Under the pieces are notes generated by a model that searched no databases, was not told where the DNA came from, and saw nothing but the letters and a program-made list of their open reading frames with translations. Below, piece by piece: positions 44,457 through 56,600 of a stretch of DNA of 64,000 nt. Position 1 is the stretch's first letter; each line of letters opens with the position of its first letter. The translations under genes were made by a program, and so were the position numbers. The DNA is from Macrostomum hystrix (lineage: Eukaryota > Platyhelminthes > Macrostomidae), in the NCBI GenBank assembly GCA_950097015.1, contig CATNEN010000005.1:558001-622000 (forward strand), in the 5' to 3' direction.

Positions 44457-46905
44457 TCAAATCCAAACAACTTGACAGCCAGCCGCCATCAAGCCATCGA
44501 GTCCGTCTACATAAGCATCTCTGGCTTCAATATCAAAGTCAGCTTGAAAGTAGCCATCGCCACCTTCGTAGGCTTGACCATCGCCACTGCCATCGGACCA
44601 ATCGTCCGCCTGAAAACCAATTGGCCAGCTTAGCAATAAAATTTGCAACCTGCCAATAGCTAGCTCTTTCAAAGTTGGCACAACCTGATTGGCCCAATCT
44701 CCAGTAGCCAATGGCCAATCGCTGATGTCTAAACGTTGTAAATTAGAACAGCCGTTGGGTTTTAAAACGGCTAGCAATAGATTAGTAAAGGCGTTGCGAC
44801 TATCAATCTGATCATGGTCGTTAACTTCGCCATAGGCTCTGGTCAACGCGGCGAGACGCAGACCAATTAGATGCGGCAGATTAAACAGTTTTGCTACAAA
44901 AGTTTGTTGGAATACATTGTGTTGTTCTAGATAATCCAGGGGTCGGCTAACTAACTAGCTAACGGGCCAAAGAGAGACACGAGAGAGATGAGACTCGGGG
45001 GAGATAAGATACGGCCAAGAGATGAGACACTGGAGAGATGAAACACGGGTGGGAGAGATGAGACACGGGTGGGAGAGATGAGACACGGGGAAGATGAGAC
45101 ACAGGAGAGATAAGACTCGGGAGAGATAAGATACGGCCAAGAGATGAGACACTGGAGAGATGAGACACGGGAACGATGAGACACGGGAGAGATTAGACTC
45201 GGGAGAGATGAGACATGGGAGAGATGAGACTCGGGAGAGATAAGATACGGGAGAGATGAGACACGGGAACGATGAGACACGGGAGAGATGAGACACGGTT
45301 GGGAGATATGAGACACGGGAGAGATTAGACTCGAGAGAGATGAGACATGGGAGAGATGAGACCGAGGAGAGATAAGATACGGGAGAGATGAGACTCGGGA
45401 GAGATGAGATACGGCCAAGAGGATACAATCTTAAATTTGTTCAAGCTACAAACCCACCATAGACAGACAATTCTGCATTCTCAGTAGAGCCAGATTCTTG
45501 AGTAGATAATCCAACAATCAATAGAGGATTATCAGACAAATCCAAGTGCTGCAGAGTATTGCGACATGCAGACAGACTGGCTAGTAAATTAGGCGAGTTA
45601 GCGCGCAGACGACACCCGGACAATCGTAGAGCTGTTAAACGGCTAAAACAAGCCGAATTAGCAAGTGAAGTTGGCAATTCTAGGCCAGGATTACCACTTA
45701 GATTCAAATGCAGCAGATTGCATTCGTGACTACGTGGAAGTGACTTTGCAGCGCTAGATAAGCCAAGCAAGTGTTTCATTGAAGTCTTAGACTTACGACC
45801 TAACCGACTGCGACTAAGGTCTAGGCAATCAACGCCAGATAAGAGACGATCATAAAGTTGACTAGCATTTTCCAATGACAGACTGTCAGTGCTCAGGTCA
45901 GTATCGGTTAGACACACGCTGATTGGATGGTTCTGTTTCTGGTAAAAATTTTTTTACAAAAGGAGTTCATAGAAAACAGGCACTATTTGATTATTTAGTA
46001 ATTAATATACATCATCTGATCATATAGTTAATAAAGCTTAAAAGTCATTGCTTTTTGCTTTCTTTTAGGATGTGGTTACCAGACTTAAATTTCGCATTCA
46101 ATATCAATTCGATTTCTGATAGCACAACTTTATCATGAAAGAGAAGTACCAACACGTACATCCTAATAGTAAACAAAACATTTCAAAGGCCTACCTCTTC
46201 GGTTTGAGCTAATCTATTGTTGTCATTCCAATAATTGACAAGCAAATCGTCCAAAGCTGCCATAAGTGCGGCCGGATGCACAGAAGCCAGGTTTAAACTA
46301 TACAAACGGAGCTGACCACCGCACTGGCGCATCAATGTTGTCAGGCGCGATAATTCTGCTGGTCCATCAATTTTAACGTCTAGTTCAATGACAACATTTT
46401 GCTTTTTAGTACTACTACTAAAATTAGTATTATGACTATCTAATATCTGTGCTAACTGATCTAAAAAAGCAAACTGCTGCTGTTGGTTTGGTGCCAGACC
46501 AGCTAGCTGATAAGTTATTGGCTGAGAGTCACTGTTCATACGGCATCTCTGTAGTATGGCCTGCCCAATCAATGGCCATATTTTGCTAGAATCAGCTAGT
46601 TGATCAACTGGTATTGAGAATGCCTTAAATGGCCACACAGCGACTAGATGAAGCAGACTCAGACTGTGACCATTTGATATGGCGCTGCTAAGCAATTGTG
46701 GCCAAATACTGCGCGGTGGTCTGAATGGTAGGCAGAAATTTCTAAGAAAATTTGAATCCTCAGTCAAGACAGCGGATGCTAAGCAGCGCAGACTGGCTAA
46801 TTCTGGACTGTCAACAATCATTTTGGCTGAATCATAGCTGACACAATTATCAGCCTCTGGCCAGCCGACCCAAGCTGAACAAGTGCCACAATTAAAAGTG
46901 CAAGA
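44457..46905 (-). CDS. LRRC14/PRAME-type leucine-rich repeat protein
   Basis: Three exons, 46905-46195, 45938-45458 and 44950-44457 (phases 0 and 1), join to 561 residues. The N-terminal region PELASLRCLASAVLTEDSNF and AVWPFKAFSI resembles the start of LRRC14, and VVIELDVKIDGPAELSRLTT the conserved block before its repeats. Leucine-rich repeats follow (LLHLNLSGNPGLELP, LTALRLSGCRL, LQHLDLSDNPLL, LQRLDIS). The end (FDIEARDAYVDGLDGLMAAG) matches the LRRC14 C-terminal block. In vertebrates LRRC14 acts in NF-kB control and PRAME proteins are CUL2 substrate receptors; the role here is unknown. The first exon opens at acceptor ttgtttgcag in phase 0 without an in-frame ATG. Intron 2 carries the 16-bp minisatellite also present in GABBR1. 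Confidence 0.82.
44955..45425. repeat. 16-bp minisatellite in LRRC14-like intron 2
   Basis: About 28 units of gagagatgagacacgg, the complement of the GABBR1 intron 4 unit. The gene is on the minus strand, so the sense orientation is the same in both genes. Larger blocks with tacggccaagagatgag recur. Confidence 0.95.
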
Positions 46906-46908
46906 CTG
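46906..46908 (-). other. Phase-0 acceptor opening the LRRC14-like gene (candidate spliced-leader site)
   Basis: The minus-strand sequence ttgtttgcag is followed by codon tct. The frame upstream reaches a TAA with no ATG. Confidence 0.5.
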
Positions 46909-47870
46909 CAAACAATATACAAAATGTGTTTAAAAAGTGTAGAAAATAGCATAATTGATTTATTGGTCACTTGTAGATGTATACTGCATGTAGTTTATAA
47001 TTTGATAAAATGTGAAATTATAACATGCACTTCACAATATGAAACATAAGTACTCATAGATTGCTAACAATATTCTGCCAAGTTTTTTGGCAATTCCTAT
47101 GGTTAGATGGCATAAGCTAATAAAATACATTGCATTAGTATCAATCAAAGTTATTGAGCTAAATGAGTGTCTATAACTTGTATTGAAAACTAGAAACTAA
47201 TATTTGTCCCAAAACTTAAGGCCAATTAAAATTAAAACAGATTGTAACAGCAATAAAGAAAGGTCATTGAAAATGCCAAATAAATGTTTCTTTTTTTATT
47301 GTATCTGAAGTATAAAGGTGCAAATTGGAAATGCAACTATCTTTAAGAACTGAGTAAAATCAAAGGACAAATGTTATTAATTAGACATTGGAGCAGTAAG
47401 CCAAGATTCAAGAAGTAGAGTCAGAAACCACTGAAATTAAGAATGAACAGGAGAGTGAGACATAAACTAATAATTGGGAGATGACAATGAATTGTGATCA
47501 ATGAACCATATAACAATAAGGATAGGCTGCTTAGGGCAGAAATGAGCTAAACAGTCTGTGTGTAGCACCGAGGCCAAGTAGCTCATCAGCCTATCCATAT
47601 TATAGGATTTTTCGTTTGATTTCATGAAATAGTCATTTGATTTCGTCCATAGAAGTTGGCAGTGCGCCATAGTCCATGACAATAAAGTGCGCTATTTTCC
47701 GATTGAATTCATAACTTTGCCACTTCATTTTGACTTGACACGCGGAGTGACTCAAACACTGCCAGAGGGGTCTGGGATATCAGTGGGTGAATATCTATGG
47801 CCAAATCTCTCTTAGAAATGAAAAGCCTATATGAATATGTTCTTTTCTTGGGCAACAGTCAACTTCCTTG
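46909..47870. other. AT-rich intergenic, no gene seen
   Basis: No coding or repeat signal was recognised between the LRRC14-like gene and the Tc1/mariner remnant. Confidence 0.5.
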
Positions 47871-47879
47871 TGTGCCTAA

Positions 47880-48570
47880 AAATGGCTGCATACACGTCCA
47901 TTGGAAATGACAGAAGGCATCTTGTCATTGAAGCAATGAACAGGGGTAAGAAAGTGACTGACATAGTGTGATGGCTCAACATCAACAGACAGACAGTGTA
48001 CTCCATAGTGAAGGTGTACGAAGAGAATGGGCGCATCAACAAGCTGCCGAAAGGAGGAAACAATATTAAGAAGCTGGCCAATCCAATTGTACAAGAACTT
48101 GTTTCTGACATAGAAGACAATCCAATGTTGACATTAAAGGAGATGAAGGCAAAACTGCACACGACGCATGCTGTCGATATTGGTCTCAGTACTATCTCAC
48201 GCTACTTGGATGCACAATTGATCATGCTGAAGCAAATGTGCAAAGATGCGGACGTCACAGTCTCGTAACAGACCAGAAAACATCCAACGCAGAAGAGAGT
48301 TTGCCACCTGGTTTCTAAATCTTGACCAAGGAACCGAGATTATTTTCCTGGATGAGTCAGGGTTCCATGTCTTGACCCAATGATCACAAGGACAAAGCAG
48401 CAGAGGGACAAGCGTACTCGTACGACGGCCCATTCATGCACAGAGAGGAAAGCACAGAGATGGTCTCTGTGCTTTTGGCGATCTCTTCTGCCCGTGGAGT
48501 CATTTGTTTCAACTTTCTGGATGGAACCCTGAATGCCCAGACATTCCAGCAGTTTGTGGTGTGAATTTGT
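47880..48570 (+). pseudogene. Tc1/mariner-type transposase, broken
   Basis: The reading frame shows an N-terminal helix-turn-helix region (RRHLVIEAMNRGKKVTDIV, a stop, then WLNINRQTVYSIVKVYEENG), followed by LSTISRYL. After a frameshift near 48265 it reads ENIQRRREFATWFLNL and IIFLDESGF, which holds the first Asp of the DDE triad. After another break comes GVICFNFLDGTLNAQTFQQF, typical of the middle of Tc1-like catalytic domains. The last catalytic residue and terminal repeats were not found. It is an inactive relic. Confidence 0.8.
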
Positions 48571-49008
48571 GCAGTTTTGACAAAATTGAATGTAGTTTCA
48601 AGGATTTGTCTATGGTTCAAACTATGGCAATGAATGGGCAGGCTGAGCCAAGATATTAGAAATATACAAGTAAATTCTCTCTGTGGGCAAAATTGATTGC
48701 AGTTTTGGCAAACTGCTAGAGCGATTGCAGAGCTAGAGCTAGCTAGCTAAAGATTGCAAAAAGGTATATTATGGCAAAACAGAGCCAGCCCCAGCCACAG
48801 ATTCTATATTACCCCCACTGTGGCCCCCACAGATTCTATATTATCTAGATTGGTCACTCATCGAATTTGCAATAGAAACTGCGTCCGCCAGAAACTGCGA
48901 AAACCCAGAGTTTTGCCCATAGACAGTTAGACGGATAGAAAAATTTTTGGATGGCCTATCGCTCACTCAAAACTCACTGGCTGTGAGCTGCTGCTTCGCA
49001 CGTTAGCC

Positions 49009-49945
49009 ATGGAGCTGATCATCAACCGTCTTAGTAGCCACGCTTGTTGTGCAGCTGCCTGCTATACTACAGAGGACACTCCAGCTTCAGTGCATGGATT
49101 TGCAGTCCATCTACACAAATTTCCAAGCGATGACCAGGTAGCAGTTCATTGGATAGAGATAACTTGAATTAAGCGATGTTGACTTGAATTTTGTGCGCCA
49201 GCGGAGGCTGAAAGTGTGCAGTCTGCATTTTAAAGAAACTGATTACTCCTGCCCACTACACGAACGATGTTCAGCTCGACTTAAAAAGATGCCCTTCCAA
49301 ATCCCTACCCTTTTCCACCACGCTTGGAGAAGGAATAGGTTGAAGTCGATCCGCGACCAGACCACATTGCTGACATGTATCCACCAGTTTGCCAGGGGTT
49401 AGCGATATGGGCGGCATCTGCCGCCTCCTCGCTGCGTCCGTCATGGAGGCTCCCTGCCGCTAAGTCAAATCCACCAGTTCTGCATCGTGAAGACACGTAC
49501 GCTGTCGAGATGCCTGAGCTACACGCAATGCCAGCCAATGCTCAGGATAAAACTGGTTCAGAAGATAGGGCAAAAAACAACCGCAACGAAGTTTGAAAGG
49601 AGCGGAAGAAACAGTGGGATAGAGCTGGATATCGAGATGGAGTCATCAAGAGATTAAAGCAGAAGCTTCAAAGAGCCTTAACTGCCACTTCTGAACAGCA
49701 GAAAGTTGCATATCGGATACCGGAGTCTGCAGCTTCACCATTGCTGAACTGAAGACCTGCTTTTCACGAAAGTCCAGGGAGGAGAAGATCGCTATACGCT
49801 CTGCCTGGATGGAATGCGCATCTCTCCATCAGTCAGGTTTGACAAGAATAGAGATGCAATTATTGGACTGGCTTCAGAATTCGAGGCCTTGGAAAATGCA
49901 AAGCCAGTGAATGCCATGATGATACCATTGGGGCAAGAATCCTCC
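49009..49945 (+). pseudogene. THAP-domain/P-element-type transposase, broken
   Basis: The N-terminal frame has a THAP zinc-finger start (CCAAACYTTEDT, then HGFAVHLHKFPSDDQ). After a frameshift near 49170 it continues with LKVCSLHFKETDY (the C-x2-H half) and QIPTLF, similar to the AVPTLF motif. Further fragments include a Lys/Arg-rich helix (QWDRAGYRDGVIKRLKQKLQ) and YTLCLDGMRISPSVRFDKN, then DAIIGLASE, like the first catalytic Asp region of P-element transposases. Multiple stops and frame changes make it inactive. Confidence 0.72.
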
Positions 49946-50129
49946 TGAGCAATTTGGTGTGCAGCTTCCATTTTGTATCGAACATCGTGCCGAAAGCAAT
50001 GCACAAGCAGCAAGGCTTTTTATGCACATGCGATTGCATCAGTGGTGCCGAGAGAAGATGGAGACTGTGCGGAAGGAAAGAGATCGCGCTATTGCTAACC
50101 ACAAGCTCAAGAAGTCGTGACATGATGTA

Positions 50130-53100
50130 TGGTTAGGGTGCTCACTGTGCTTCATTATTTTACTTATTTGACACACTGTCTTGAATACTGTGTTTGCTTG
50201 TCATGCTTATCTGGCATGCTTATAATCTGTCATGCTTATCTGTCATGCTTATCTGTCATTCTTGCATGTCATTTGGCTCAGAAATTTGTTACTCACGTTT
50301 TCTCCAATTAAAAGTCATTTCTCAATATTGGCTCGCCTAGTGTTAAAGGCAAATAACAAAGTTTACTAAAAATATATATTAATGCGGCAGTATATAACTC
50401 ACGTCTGTGGCAAAGACACTGGGTTTTCAATGAATGAACGATTTCTCTTGGAGTGACCAATCTAGGTAATATAGAATCTGTGGCCCCAGCAGCAGGCACA
50501 AAATGAAATTATACACCCACTGCAACTGTCTATGGTTAAAACACTTTTATTTCAATGCCTTGACTTTATTTTGTTTCTACTGTCAAACCTGCCATCAATG
50601 TCTAGGGCAAAAATTCATACAAGCGACTTTAACTAGTTCTGTGAACAGTATAGTTAGGTTTAGCTATTTGGGTTACAGCAGCAAAGCCCCACATTCTAGC
50701 CATAGACAAATAAAATCAAGAATTTTCTTGAGGAAGACTAGATAAAGAGATTCTAATCTAAATATCATTTAAGCCTGTGTGCTCAGATTTTCTTTACTTT
50801 TGCTTTCTTGCCCTTTTATATTGAGCTATGCTGTACTACAACAGGATTAGTTAAAATAAAATGAGCTTCTTGACTGCTAGAAAGCTGGATTTTGTCACCA
50901 GTCTTGTAAACCACAAGGATTTTGCCCCAATCAAGCAAATGGACAGATCTTACTGCAAATCAAGAGAATAAATCTACAAGGAACTTCATGATCCATTCAA
51001 TGTTGGAGACATTTCTTTGTTGCGTTAGTTGACCTCTAATGAACAAGAGTGTCTACAATAGGTGGAGGAGGCCAACAAGCATCAGTTTACCACCAAGCAG
51101 AAAAAACTACACATTCAAAGTTTAAAATGTTTTTAGCAGATGAGACTGTCAACAAACACAGAGAGCATGCCAATTAGGTACCTGTGCTTGTACTTGCAGC
51201 TGCTGTTTGTCCAACTGAAGACTGCCAATGGAAAGACCTATGCTGTCAGTAGTTTGGTTTGCTCCCATGCATCAATGCTCCCATACTTTCTGGAGAAGCA
51301 TGGTCTGAAGATAATATGCAACTGTTAATTTGTGTCACTTGACAAAACCAACAAGGCCATGCTTGTCAAGGCACTAGATCAGAAGAAAAGCATTTACTAC
51401 TACACCTAAATATTTTGCAATTGAAGATGCTTATTATATTATTTGCTTATGTGCATATTTTGATTGGTCTAGGCCCTACTCTAAAAAGGTTACAGATAAA
51501 GGTGCTGTTCAAATTGTGCTACGGATTTAGATTTGGCCACAGAAAATGGCATTGTGGATTGACAAAGAATGACATGAAGATTTGCAAGTTTGATGGTGTG
51601 AGGTACATCAATCTCATCACATGTTGAAGACTGTTGGCAAACATCCCATTGACATCCAAGTACATTGTCCTGGCAGAGACTAGGCGACCCAGCATTGTCT
51701 TGTACAAGCCATTGAAATTTACCTTGTATTGTATTTGAGCATCTATTGTCACAAACCAGTCTGAGGATAGTGTAAGCACATCCAACATTCAAGTTGTAAT
51801 GAGAAACAAGCAGGCTAAGAGTGTAGATCATTATACCAAAAGAATCAAGTTTATGAAGAAAGTGGAACTTTTTCAAGCCATGATTGGCTTTAACATCCAA
51901 GACTCTGCTGATTAGCCACTCTGTGCTTGCTTGCAGTACTACATCAGTTGCTTCTGCCACAGTTTCTAGTAAAAGTATGTCTTAAGATGTGTGATTGCTA
52001 TTAGCAATCTAGTTGGCAAAACACCAAATTTGTTTGCCAACCGCAAGTTCTAAAATTGTACCTTCATCACCACACCTAAGACAGAGTGATCAAGACAGAC
52101 TGAAGATTAGTTATGTTAGAGTCAATTCTAATTTGGAGTAAAGTTTTGCTTTGTTGAAGTTGATATCTGTATGGTATTTGGAAGTATCTTTTTAAGCAGA
52201 ACAGTGAGTAAAGTAAAGGGAAAGGTTTTTAGTTGTTGGTAGTGAAATTTTTACTGGTTCTAAATGAAACAACATTGTAAAATAAGTTTTATAAATTAGA
52301 GAATTGAATTTGCATTTCTTGAAAATTCTTTTTGTTCTATCGCTTTTAGTTGTCAAAGCCTATGTTAAAAGCATATGTTTTTGGCATTGGTTGTGTGCTC
52401 ATGTTTTGGCCCACTCTGGCGTGGCATAATTAATGTTACTAAGCTCAATCAGGGTATTGATTAGGTCAGTGGAGTTTTGTTATAAATATGGTTGGACTAC
52501 TAAACTCAGTGGCATCTAGAATGTATACTAGCTAGGGCGCCATGCCTATAAATGTAAATATTTTATTATCAAGATCAGCAAGCAAGCACTTTTCCATAAA
52601 TATATATTTTTCTAACTGAAGTTTCTGTCTCTCTTTTTAACTTGTAAAATAGTTAAACATTCAACTATTTAACAAATAGTTAAACATTTAACTCTGACAG
52701 CTGGACATTCACTTTCCATTCTTTTTTGCCCTTAGACTAGACATAGGCCTAGTTCATTGGTACCCACTAGTCATGGCAGGCCACCATGACATGACATAAG
52801 TTTTCTATGAATTAAGGTTTAGGGAATGATTAGATTCCCTAGATTGCCTAGATAGGGTAATGTATCATCAACCAAACAGTGTATCTTTAAAACTGAACAA
52901 GAATTTTGACTCTTTCCTTGGTCTCGTGCAAGACAGAAACAAGCTATTGTGTTTCACAGAACAACTAATTTGAAAGTTGAAGAAATTATCTACAAGCTGA
53001 GGCATGATGTGCAATTAAGCATTTAAGAGGAAAGAAAGATATTGATGTTTCAGTAAAATTTTTATTGCAAAAGCATACTTTTTAACATTTTTTCAGTATA

Positions 53101-53990
53101 TACTTTAGACAAAGATTGTATGTGGTTGCTTGCCAATTAAATGACCATAAATGCAGTTATTTATAGAGCATAAAAAATGATTTCAAATGACATAATTCAT
53201 GATAGTTCACTCCTTAAAATAAGATTAAACCACTCACTCAAATTGAAAACCAAACATCTAATTCTCTGTTTGGTTTGAAGATACATGAAAATCATTGTTC
53301 GGTTTTAGATAAAAAGCAGGAATAATTTTTTTTCTATTTGACAAAATAGCAAAAGCAGATACTTTTTAGAAAGATGTAGGCCTAACTGTTTTCTATAACT
53401 TGGCTTTTGATTTATCACCATATCCTAGATAGAAAATCTGTAGCTTAGGTTTGAAGTTAAAAAAATACACATTCTTATTTCAGTTTTTATTTTTTATTTA
53501 GTTTAAAAAGTTGTTTAGGCCTACTAAAAAAGCGAGTCGCTGGTGAAACGTGATGTATAGCGCAACTATTGTAACTGCGCGGCATAACAGCATATTTTAC
53601 AGTAACTTATACTTAAAAAAGTAATTCATTTAGATGATATAGTTTAAAATATATAAATATAATATAAATTACACACTGGCACTGTTTTTTATTATCAGTC
53701 CCAGAAAACATGTTAAACTTTGTTCGCCAGCATTGTTTAAAAGAAAATTAATTTAGTGCTTATTTGGGCATACACAAATCGTATGTGCAAAGGTTTGATT
53801 TGAATTAAGTACTAGGTGTTCATAAAATGTGTAAAGTTTATGCTTCAATAAATTACAAATACAAAGTTTTACTAAATAACTTTTAAGACAATTAATAACT
53901 CCGGTGTTTATTACGCAAAATCGTTTGCATGTTTCTTGGAAATATCGTCTTGCGCCTTGCTCCATTCTTCAGAAGAGCAACTGGAAAATA
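50130..53990. other. AT-rich region with undecipherable ORF remnants
   Basis: Scattered open frames on both strands at about 50500-51970 (for example 51140-51328 + and 51960-51490 -) overlap each other and show no domain I recognise. They may be the decayed 3' part of the P-element-like sequence or another transposon. From 52000 to 53990 nothing is seen apart from AT-rich sequence. Confidence 0.4.
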
Positions 53991-54811
53991 AACCTAGCTA
54001 CCCATCTTCTCCTGCACGTACTCCGGTGTAGGTAATATTTAGTATAATTTCCTATATTCTAATAATATTTTTAAGGACAGAATTTTTATTTCCGAATTTA
54101 CGTGGATAAAAAATCTGATCAATCCAGCTACTGTAGCTTATGAGTTATGTTAATTTTGTGCAATAGCTATTTATTTTTATTAAGGTTTCTCTTGTAAAAG
54201 TTTTTTATATAGTAAAGTAATTATTTTATCCACTGCAATAAGCTTGTAATCATTAGTCAAATTTAGTTATGAGTCTGCATAATGTGACTGGAGAACAGTG
54301 AAACCATATTTTGGGAAGTTAGCATTTATGTATTTGTGTTGTAGGGCCCTCTCTTCAATTTGCTATTGTGCTAGTGCCTCCAATTACTTAAGGTTTATTC
54401 ACTTTTTAAAATTCACTTGGCCTAGTGTGCTCCCAGTGAGATTATATTAAACTATGGATTTACTATTTATATATAAATGACTTCCAGATATCTGATGTTT
54501 ATGACAATAATTGGTTGACGGTCATTTCGTCTGCCGTCTTTTCGTCTGCCGCCTTTTGGTCTGCCAATATATGATTTCTCATCTCATTTCTCCTGTCCAA
54601 TGTACAGCAATAGCTGGTATAGTAATTCAGATGAAAACCTGATGATGTATATATATATACAGCTTATACTCGTAAGGAGCAGGTGAATGAGCACGTGGCA
54701 CAAAGAGCACAGGCATGAAAATCTTCATAGAGAGCAGCACAATCTTGAACCACTGATTGCATATGCACATGTCCTCTGTTCACATAATTCGGAATTCACT
54801 CACTTTGTGCC

Positions 54812-55108
54812 TCACTTTATCATCACATAGGCACCAATGTCAACAAGCCCTTGTGCCACGTCGTTGCGAACGGCGACAATGCACGTCATATTGGCACCCG
54901 TTGAAACAACTACCCATTCATGCAAGGAGGTAGCAAACTCAAACACAAACCAGCTCACCGGGTTTTTGGCCTTGTACGCTCGGTATTCTTCCGATGCATC
55001 TGCGTCGATGTCCACATCAGTAACCGCATCAGCAGGAGTGTCAGGAGTGCTCAATTCTGGAATCAACTGGCTGGGAACACTAGATTGTTGACGTTGCTCA
55101 TCATCCAC
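54812..55108 (-). CDS. Unidentified open frame, possibly an exon or mobile-element remnant
   Basis: A 98-codon frame starts with an acidic, Asp/Ala/Thr-rich part (DTPADAVTDVDIDADASEEY) and continues with a more folded-looking part (WFVFEFATSLHEWVVVS, MTCIVAVRNDVAQGLVDIG). GC content is higher than in the surroundings. No family is recognised, and the upstream in-frame sequence is soon closed. Confidence 0.25.
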   Translation of the reverse strand: MDDEQRQQSSVPSQLIPELSTPDTPADAVTDVDIDADASEEYRAYKAKNPVSWFVFEFATSLHEWVVVSTGANMTCIVAVRNDVAQGLVDIGAYVMIK

Positions 55109-55849
55109 CCAGGTCAGGTCAGGAGCCTGCTTGGCCGATTTGTCAGTGCCTTTGTCCTTGCTGTGCGGCTTTGGTTCCTTTGCATTTCGCCCTTGACAAA
55201 GTGGTGGCTTTGGCTCTGGGGCCCGTCATAGTGATGCTGGCTGGAAAATAGTCATAAATGTATGAGAATGTGTAATTAATTAATGAAATGATGTGATAAT
55301 TGCCGTTTGGACATTGAGATGTGACACGTAAATTAGTTTTGTACCGTTACAGCCGAGAATGCCAAGCTGGACAGCTTCTAATCACCGGAAAGACTGATCT
55401 GTCCTGCTTCATACTAAAAGTACTAAAAGAATCGTATGGCTTCTTCAAGTAACATTAGTGTCGCATATGAGTCGATGCAAAACAAAATTGTACTTCTAGA
55501 AGTTTTTAAAGTTATTATATAACGAGTAACTGGACAACAAGCCTTTATTATAGGGGAACCAATATTCAGGTATCGATGAAATTGTCTTTGTGTGGAGATA
55601 CGGCACGTGAAAATCGTGGGTCCTAAGGGCGCATTTGGTTATCGTCAAGTTACCTCACCTCAAATATGAGCTTCGTAGTCAGGAGAATGCATATACGAGC
55701 TCGCACGCATACATGTGTGCACAAAAGGCAAAAGGACAGGATTGTGACGGTCAATATTATGAAAAAAGTATATACTTGAAAATTGTAAAAGAAATTGCTA
55801 ACTAAACCTGGGAGTAATTATAAGCGCTATAGAAAGTAGACCTTGAAAT

Positions 55850-56350
55850 GGAAGAACGAGCATACAAGTTGTCTGTTTATTATCTGATAGTTATCCCCAT
55901 CCGGCGAAAGTCTCGTGCGTGTGGTTGGACGATGTCCCAGAGTCAGGCTTCGACAAGTCGCGGAGTGGATGTTGGCGGCGCCTGGCAGGCTATTATAGTC
56001 TGTCCAAGTGTAGTTTCGCTTCCTGGATGCTGATAGTCCCGCTGCTGATTGGATTGGGCAGACGGAGTTGACACTGACCACGGCATGGCCTTGAGGCAGC
56101 GGAGGCGGCAAATGGCCACCCACTGTGGTGTTGCTGCCATCGCTGTCCCTCTGCATGCTGACCCACAACAGGCGAGTGCCCGGGCTCAGACTAGATGGCA
56201 GCAAGTGACCTGCAGTCGGCATACCAGCACTGCTGCTCGCGGCACAAGGTGGCGGAGGCGGCGAATGGCCACCCACTGTGGTGTTGCTGCCGTCGCTGTC
56301 CCTCTGTGTGCTGACCCACAACGGGGCGAGTGCCTGGGCTCAGACTAGAT
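55850..56350. repeat. GC-rich unit of about 145 bp duplicated in tandem
   Basis: Two copies, at about 56091-56199 and 56240-56352, share gcggaggcggcgaatggcca, cccactgtggtgttgctgcc and ctgacccacaac...gctcagactagatggcag. The segment is markedly more GC-rich than its surroundings and is probably part of a mobile element that I cannot classify. Confidence 0.7.
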
Positions 56351-56359
56351 GGCAGCTCT

Positions 56360-56600
56360 GTTCGTCCCGATTCTGTCCTCTTTCTGTCCATTTCAGAGCG
56401 GACAAGCGTGCAAAAGTATAAACGGATATGAAGTGCTCTGGATTCGTCTGTTTTCTGTCTTCTTTCTGTCCACTTCTGTCCATTTCAGAGCGGACAAGCA
56501 TGCGGACAAAAAACGGACAGAAAACGGATGTGTAGTGCTCTGAATTCGTCCGTTTTCTGTCCATTTTCGTCTGTTTTCCGTCCTCTTCACTGTTTCCAGA
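56360..56600. repeat. Direct repeat of about 110 bp with CGGACA/TGTCCG motifs
   Basis: Two copies contain ttctgtccatttcagagcgg, acaagc and gtgctctg(g/a)attcgtc. Internal tttctgtcc/ggacagaaa pairs make the region strongly self-complementary. Confidence 0.75.

Noticed and set aside
51490-51960. 156-codon minus-strand frame
   Set aside because: It overlaps competing plus-strand frames in a degenerate region and shows no domain; kept only as an undecipherable remnant.
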